Part shown: one piece after another, positions 5,889 to 9,236 of the stretch
How the letters are laid out: the number at the start of each line of letters is the position of its first letter
Numbering within the stretch: the stretch's first letter is position 1
Notes under the pieces: model-generated
Told to the model about the DNA's origin: nothing
Seen by the model: the letters and a program-made list of their open reading frames with translations, nothing else
Databases searched by the model: none
Made by a program: the position numbers and the translations under genes
NCBI GenBank assembly: GCA_017652545.1
Contig: JAGCAV010000223.1
Span: 1-9,236, forward strand
DNA from: Lachnospiraceae bacterium
Lineage (GTDB): Bacteria; Bacillota_A; Clostridia; Lachnospirales; Lachnospiraceae
DNA length: 9,236 bases
Reading direction: 5' to 3'

Positions 5889-8800
5889 TCATGCCGCTTT
5901 CTTTTTCCTTCTCCAGCGCAGCAGTACGATGCCCAGAAGGATGATGATCGCGGCAGCCACGCCGGCGTCGATGCCGTAGAACAGCTTCTGCATGTTGGTC
6001 AGTCCGCCGCCTGCCTGTTCGTTAAGTGTATAATAACCGCTGTTGCCGATCGTGTAGAGAATATTCTTGCTTGCCTGACGCATGGCTTTGACAGCCGTAG
6101 CACTCTGATCCGACAGAACATTGGAGGCAGCGCCGTTGAAGCCCAGCATCAGGTCATTGCCGTTGCGGATGCAGTGATCCGTGATCTGATAGCCGTAGGA
6201 TCCGTTGTAGTCGGTCTCGACCATGCCCCTGAAGCCCCACTCATCACGCAGGACGACATTGAGAAGCTCGTTGGAGGCGCAGGCCGGTTCCGTACCGATC
6301 CAGTTGAACGCGGACATGACAGCCAGCGGCGTTCCCTCGTATTTCTTCACAGCCAGTTCGAACGGTTTCAGATAGATCTCACGCAGCGTCTGCTCCGTCG
6401 CATACGTCAGAAGGAACGAGCAGCGGTTCGTCTCCTGGTCGTTGACGGCATAGTGCTTGATATACGGGTACACACCCTTGGTTGAGGCACCGTTGATCTC
6501 GCCTGCGGCGAAGAGGCCTGCCAGCACGCCGTCCTCGGAATAATACTCAAAGTTGCGGCCCGCAAAGGCACTTCTGTGGGTATTCATGGCAGGACCATAC
6601 CAGCCGTAGTTATTGGCATCGGAATACTCCTGTCCCATGGATGTACCGATCTCGTAGGCCATGTCCTTGCTCCAGGTCTGGGCCATCAGGACTTCCGCCG
6701 GGTAAGCGCTTCCGTAAGCACCGGTGATGAAGTTGCTCAGGCCTGCCGGGCCGTCACAGTCGGAGGTTCCGACCTTGCCGACAGATTCGATGGGAACGGT
6801 CTGCCAGCCGCCGACGTTGATCAGCGTCGCCATATCGTCGAAGCTCATCTGGTCCAGAAGCTGATCCCATGCCGGATCATCATATTCCTTCCCGGTCAGG
6901 TCAGCCAGTTTGACTCCGTTCTTCGCGCCTGTGGTCGGCATCTCGTCAGCGTCGTCGTTGTACTTCGTTCCGTCGTATGTACCCCAGGCGTACTCTTCGA
7001 TCTTCGCGCGGGTCTCATCATCCATCTCAAAGTCGGATGCTTCCAGTTTCCGCCCGCAGGTCTGCGCGTAGTTGGCAAAACCGCCTGCGCGTGAAAGGAC
7101 TTCAAAATCACCGCGGGCATAATCCTCAAAGACGTTGACTGCTGTGATCTGATCGCTCTCACGGCCGTCCTTGCTGTAGTCTATATCTTCGGCGACCGTG
7201 AAGGTCTCCTCGCCCAGCACGGTATGAGAGTCGGAGCGGATGGAAATGGTGTAGTCGCCGGCTTCCAGAATGTATCCGCCGCCGCTGACCTTAATGCCCT
7301 CGGAGTCATAAGCCGCAAGATCTTCCTTGTTCAGCGTGAAGCTGACGGTTCCGGACTTGCCCGGCTCCAGTACATCCGTCTTGCCAAAGTCGATCAGGTT
7401 GACGGATGCCTTTTCTATGCCGCCGTCGGTATAGGGCGGTGTGAAGTAGACCTCCACCACATCCTTGCCGGCCGCTTCACCGGTGTTGGTCACCGTAACG
7501 TCAAAGGAAACGGTTTTTTCATCCTCGCTGAAGTTCTCGATCTTCTGCTCGAAGGTCGTGTAGCTCAGGCCGTATCCGAACGGATAAAGGACCTTGTCCT
7601 CATAGTTGATGGCGCCGTCGTCGGAAGCTGTCTCATAATACTTGTAGCCGACATAGATGCCTTCCACATAGTTCGCAAAGGCGATGGTGCCTTCATATGC
7701 GCCGTCAGCAGCCGCGATCTGTGCTTTCAGGTCATCCACATTGGTGTATGACATGTTGCCGATGTTGTTGATATACGGTGTATCCATCAGGTCTCTGACA
7801 AAGGTGTCTACCGTTTTTCCCGAAGGATTGACCTCGCCGCTGATGATTTTGCCAAGCGCCGCAAAACCGGAGATGCCGGCGCCGGGCGCCAGGATCACGG
7901 CACCGATCTGCTCGTACTCATCCACCCAGCCCAGTTCCATGGCGTTGTTGGCATTGATGATGACGATCACATGATCAAATTCGGAGCAGACCTTCTCTAC
8001 CAGGTTCTCTTCCGTCACGGACAGTTCAAGATAGGATTCTCCTGCTTCAAAGTCATCGTAAGCGCCGTTGTTGTAGTAGACCGCGTTCATGTAGGCATAG
8101 TTGGCCGGAGCTGCGGAAACCGCTGCAGCCGGATTGTATGTTCCGTCGATCACGGCTCTCATATCCGCCGGCAGGTCCGCGCCTTCACCGCCGGAACGTC
8201 CGATCACAAGGACGGCAGTGTCGGCAAATTCATGGGTCGCTGCCATCAGGTCATCGTTGTAGCAGCTGACCGGCGGCTCGGGAAGTGACCAGTCCTGGCT
8301 CGCCATGGCAATGGTGGGCCGGTCAGTCCGGTATTCCCTGTACATGCCGCTCAGTCCGTCATTGGTCTCAAAACCTGCATCCTTGAGTGATTGCAGGATG
8401 TTCACGGCTGTCGATGAATCGGATGAACCCGATCCGGTTCCGCCGAACAGCGGATTGGTGGAAGCCCAGCCGAAGACATTCAGTTTTGTGCCCTTTTCCA
8501 GCGGGAGGATCCCGTCATTTTTCAGCAGGACCATGCCCTCTTCGCCGACCTTCTGCACGGTCGCCTTGCTCTGTGCGATGGTTTCCTCGGTCAGTTCCAC
8601 TTTTGACGCATTCAGGAAACCGGAAACGTTGTTGTACATCGGTCCGAAGCAGATGGCGTTGACCAGGCCGACAATGCCGGCGATACCGGCAAGTCCCGCG
8701 ATCCAGCGCACGACATGTCTGTTCCCCTTCTTGACCCAGTGAGCCGCGATCATAATAACGATCACAGCCACGAGTATCGCGATGATCCCCCACACATAGC

Positions 8801-8894
8801 CCTTCAGCTGCGTCAGGTATGAGAGAAGGTCCGCCTCACTCACCCCCATCGGGGTAAAGATCGGAGATAGTATAGATGCCAGGAAGTTGATCAT
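5889..8894 (-). CDS. GH3 beta-glucosidase-like enzyme, domain-permuted and membrane-anchored
   Basis: A 1001-residue glycosidase expected to remove terminal beta-glucosyl (or related) residues outside the cell. Two membrane segments (about 33-54 and 64-84) flank the basic loop KKGNRHVVR, so the following domains should face outward. Next is the GH3 C-terminal domain (EEGMVLLKNDGILPL at 118-132; YPFGYGLSYTTF at 437-448), then a fibronectin-III-like domain (about 460-560), and only then the catalytic GH3 barrel (about 590-945). The barrel has DGPAG (714-718), R780 in GRNFEYYSEDG, KHYAVNDQETNR (813-824) and nucleophile D895 in VETDYNG. A final membrane helix (about 973-993) ends in RWRRKKKAA. 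The C-before-N domain order is known for Butyrivibrio and Ruminococcus beta-glucosidases. I could not place the acid/base residue. The ATG has AGGAGG seven bases upstream. The exact sugar specificity is open; xylosidase activity also occurs in GH3. Confidence 0.93.
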   Translation of the reverse strand: MINFLASILSPIFTPMGVSEADLLSYLTQLKGYVWGIIAILVAVIVIMIAAHWVKKGNRHVVRWIAGLAGIAGIVGLVNAICFGPMYNNVSGFLNASKVELTEETIAQSKATVQKVGEEGMVLLKNDGILPLEKGTKLNVFGWASTNPLFGGTGSGSSDSSTAVNILQSLKDAGFETNDGLSGMYREYRTDRPTIAMASQDWSLPEPPVSCYNDDLMAATHEFADTAVLVIGRSGGEGADLPADMRAVIDGTYNPAAAVSAAPANYAYMNAVYYNNGAYDDFEAGESYLELSVTEENLVEKVCSEFDHVIVIINANNAMELGWVDEYEQIGAVILAPGAGISGFAALGKIISGEVNPSGKTVDTFVRDLMDTPYINNIGNMSYTNVDDLKAQIAAADGAYEGTIAFANYVEGIYVGYKYYETASDDGAINYEDKVLYPFGYGLSYTTFEQKIENFSEDEKTVSFDVTVTNTGEAAGKDVVEVYFTPPYTDGGIEKASVNLIDFGKTDVLEPGKSGTVSFTLNKEDLAAYDSEGIKVSGGGYILEAGDYTISIRSDSHTVLGEETFTVAEDIDYSKDGRESDQITAVNVFEDYARGDFEVLSRAGGFANYAQTCGRKLEASDFEMDDETRAKIEEYAWGTYDGTKYNDDADEMPTTGAKNGVKLADLTGKEYDDPAWDQLLDQMSFDDMATLINVGGWQTVPIESVGKVGTSDCDGPAGLSNFITGAYGSAYPAEVLMAQTWSKDMAYEIGTSMGQEYSDANNYGWYGPAMNTHRSAFAGRNFEYYSEDGVLAGLFAAGEINGASTKGVYPYIKHYAVNDQETNRCSFLLTYATEQTLREIYLKPFELAVKKYEGTPLAVMSAFNWIGTEPACASNELLNVVLRDEWGFRGMVETDYNGSYGYQITDHCIRNGNDLMLGFNGAASNVLSDQSATAVKAMRQASKNILYTIGNSGYYTLNEQAGGGLTNMQKLFYGIDAGVAAAIIILLGIVLLRWRRKKKAA

Positions 8895-8929
8895 TTCTTT
8901 CCCTCCTTATATAGCTGCCTGTGATATCC

Positions 8930-8945
8930 GCCCGGCTGTCCGGGC
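8930..8945. repeat. Short GC hairpin in the GH3 leader
   Basis: GCCCGG (8930-8935) and CCGGGC (8940-8945) form a 6-bp stem with a 4-base loop, 36 bases before the GH3 start codon. No T-run follows. It is a possible leader structure; no function is evident. Confidence 0.4.
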
Positions 8946-8974
8946 TGTTATCTAATCGTTGTCATTCAGGTATT

Positions 8975-9003
8975 GCCGCGCCGGTCCAGTTGCCCGGCGC
9001 GGC
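8975..9003 (-). other. GC-rich hairpin downstream of the partial upstream gene
   Basis: GCCGCGCCGG (8975-8984) and CCGGCGCGGC (8994-9003) form a perfect 10-bp stem around a 9-base loop, starting 23 bases past the upstream stop codon. On the minus strand AATACCTGAATG follows, so there is no U-tract. Stem and loop lengths equal those of the hairpin at 831-859. I see no clear promoter between it and the GH3 gene, so transcription may continue through it. Confidence 0.65.
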
Positions 9004-9026
9004 CGGAATCCTTATCTCAGTCATCA

Positions 9027-9236
9027 TCACGATGCGGAAACACTTTCCGTTGCGGCTTCCGTAATACTCTCGGCGCTCTCCCCGCCGGCTGCTGACAGGA
9101 AGCGGTCGCCGAAATCGAAGCTCTCGATCTTCGTCAGCGGCTCGGCGCTGTACTTCGCGGTGCGCTCATCGTCGATCACGCCGCCCCAGTTCAGACCGAA
9201 CGCAAAGTCATAGGCATTGCCTGCAGCATCCTTGTA
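9027..9236 (-). CDS. C-terminal end of a probable glycoside hydrolase (GH3-like), 5' part outside window
   Basis: Only the last 69 residues are present. They include YDFAFGLNWGGVIDDERTAKY, which resembles the YxFGxGLxY segment closing the GH3 C-terminal domain; the neighbouring GH3 has YPFGYGLSYTTF at the matching place. A low-complexity acidic and Ala/Ser-rich tail follows (GGESAESITEAATESVSAS), with no membrane helix. If the match is right, this gene has the conventional GH3 order, with the barrel first, unlike its neighbour. It ends in three consecutive in-frame TGA codons (9029-9021). The next gene starts 132 bases downstream on the same strand, so the two probably belong to one operon. 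The family call rests on one short motif and is therefore tentative. The coding status itself is well supported by codon pattern and position. Confidence 0.6.
   Translation of the reverse strand, partial: YKDAAGNAYDFAFGLNWGGVIDDERTAKYSAEPLTKIESFDFGDRFLSAAGGESAESITEAATESVSAS

Noticed and set aside
1..9236. Mobile elements, CRISPR arrays, tRNA or rRNA genes
   Set aside because: No transposase-like frame, terminal repeats, regularly spaced repeats or RNA-gene structures were seen on either strand.

Overview
The window looks like part of a carbohydrate-utilisation locus from a Gram-positive, clostridia-like bacterium, probably Lachnospiraceae-type and of gut or rumen habit. This is inferred from AGGAGG ribosome binding sites, moderately GC-rich coding sequence with AT-rich promoters, and a domain-permuted, membrane-anchored GH3 enzyme of the type known from Butyrivibrio and Ruminococcus. 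Every gene I can support lies on the minus strand. Long plus-strand reading frames are antisense shadows.

Read in the direction of transcription, from high to low coordinates, the order is as follows. First comes the C-terminal end of a probable glycosidase (9236-9027). Next is a 1001-residue GH3 beta-glucosidase-like enzyme with transmembrane segments at both ends (8894-5889). Then comes a GH36 alpha-galactosidase (5672-3453), full length in outline but interrupted by one in-frame TAG at codon 354. An AraC-family regulator follows (about 3389-2454), ending at a strong bidirectional terminator (2413-2455). After a promoter-rich gap come an ABC sugar-binding protein (2216-936) and the first permease of the same importer (801 to beyond base 1). 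No gap between genes exceeds 300 bases.

The genes fit one scheme. The GH3 enzyme trims oligosaccharides outside the cell, the binding protein and permease import them, and the cytoplasmic GH36 removes alpha-galactosyl groups. The AraC protein is the likely switch. The substrate is not fixed by the sequence. Raffinose-family sugars would suit GH36 plus the importer, and galactoglucomannan-type oligosaccharides would suit GH36 plus GH3.

The observations most worth following are these: (1) the clean amber codon inside an otherwise intact GH36 whose catalytic residues all survive; (2) a GACATATC direct repeat with identical 13-bp phasing upstream of both the binding-protein gene and the GH36 gene, a candidate operator for the linked AraC regulator; (3) a textbook EF-hand-type loop in a binding protein that also lacks a lipobox cysteine; and (4) GC-rich hairpins without U-tracts in three intergenic gaps.
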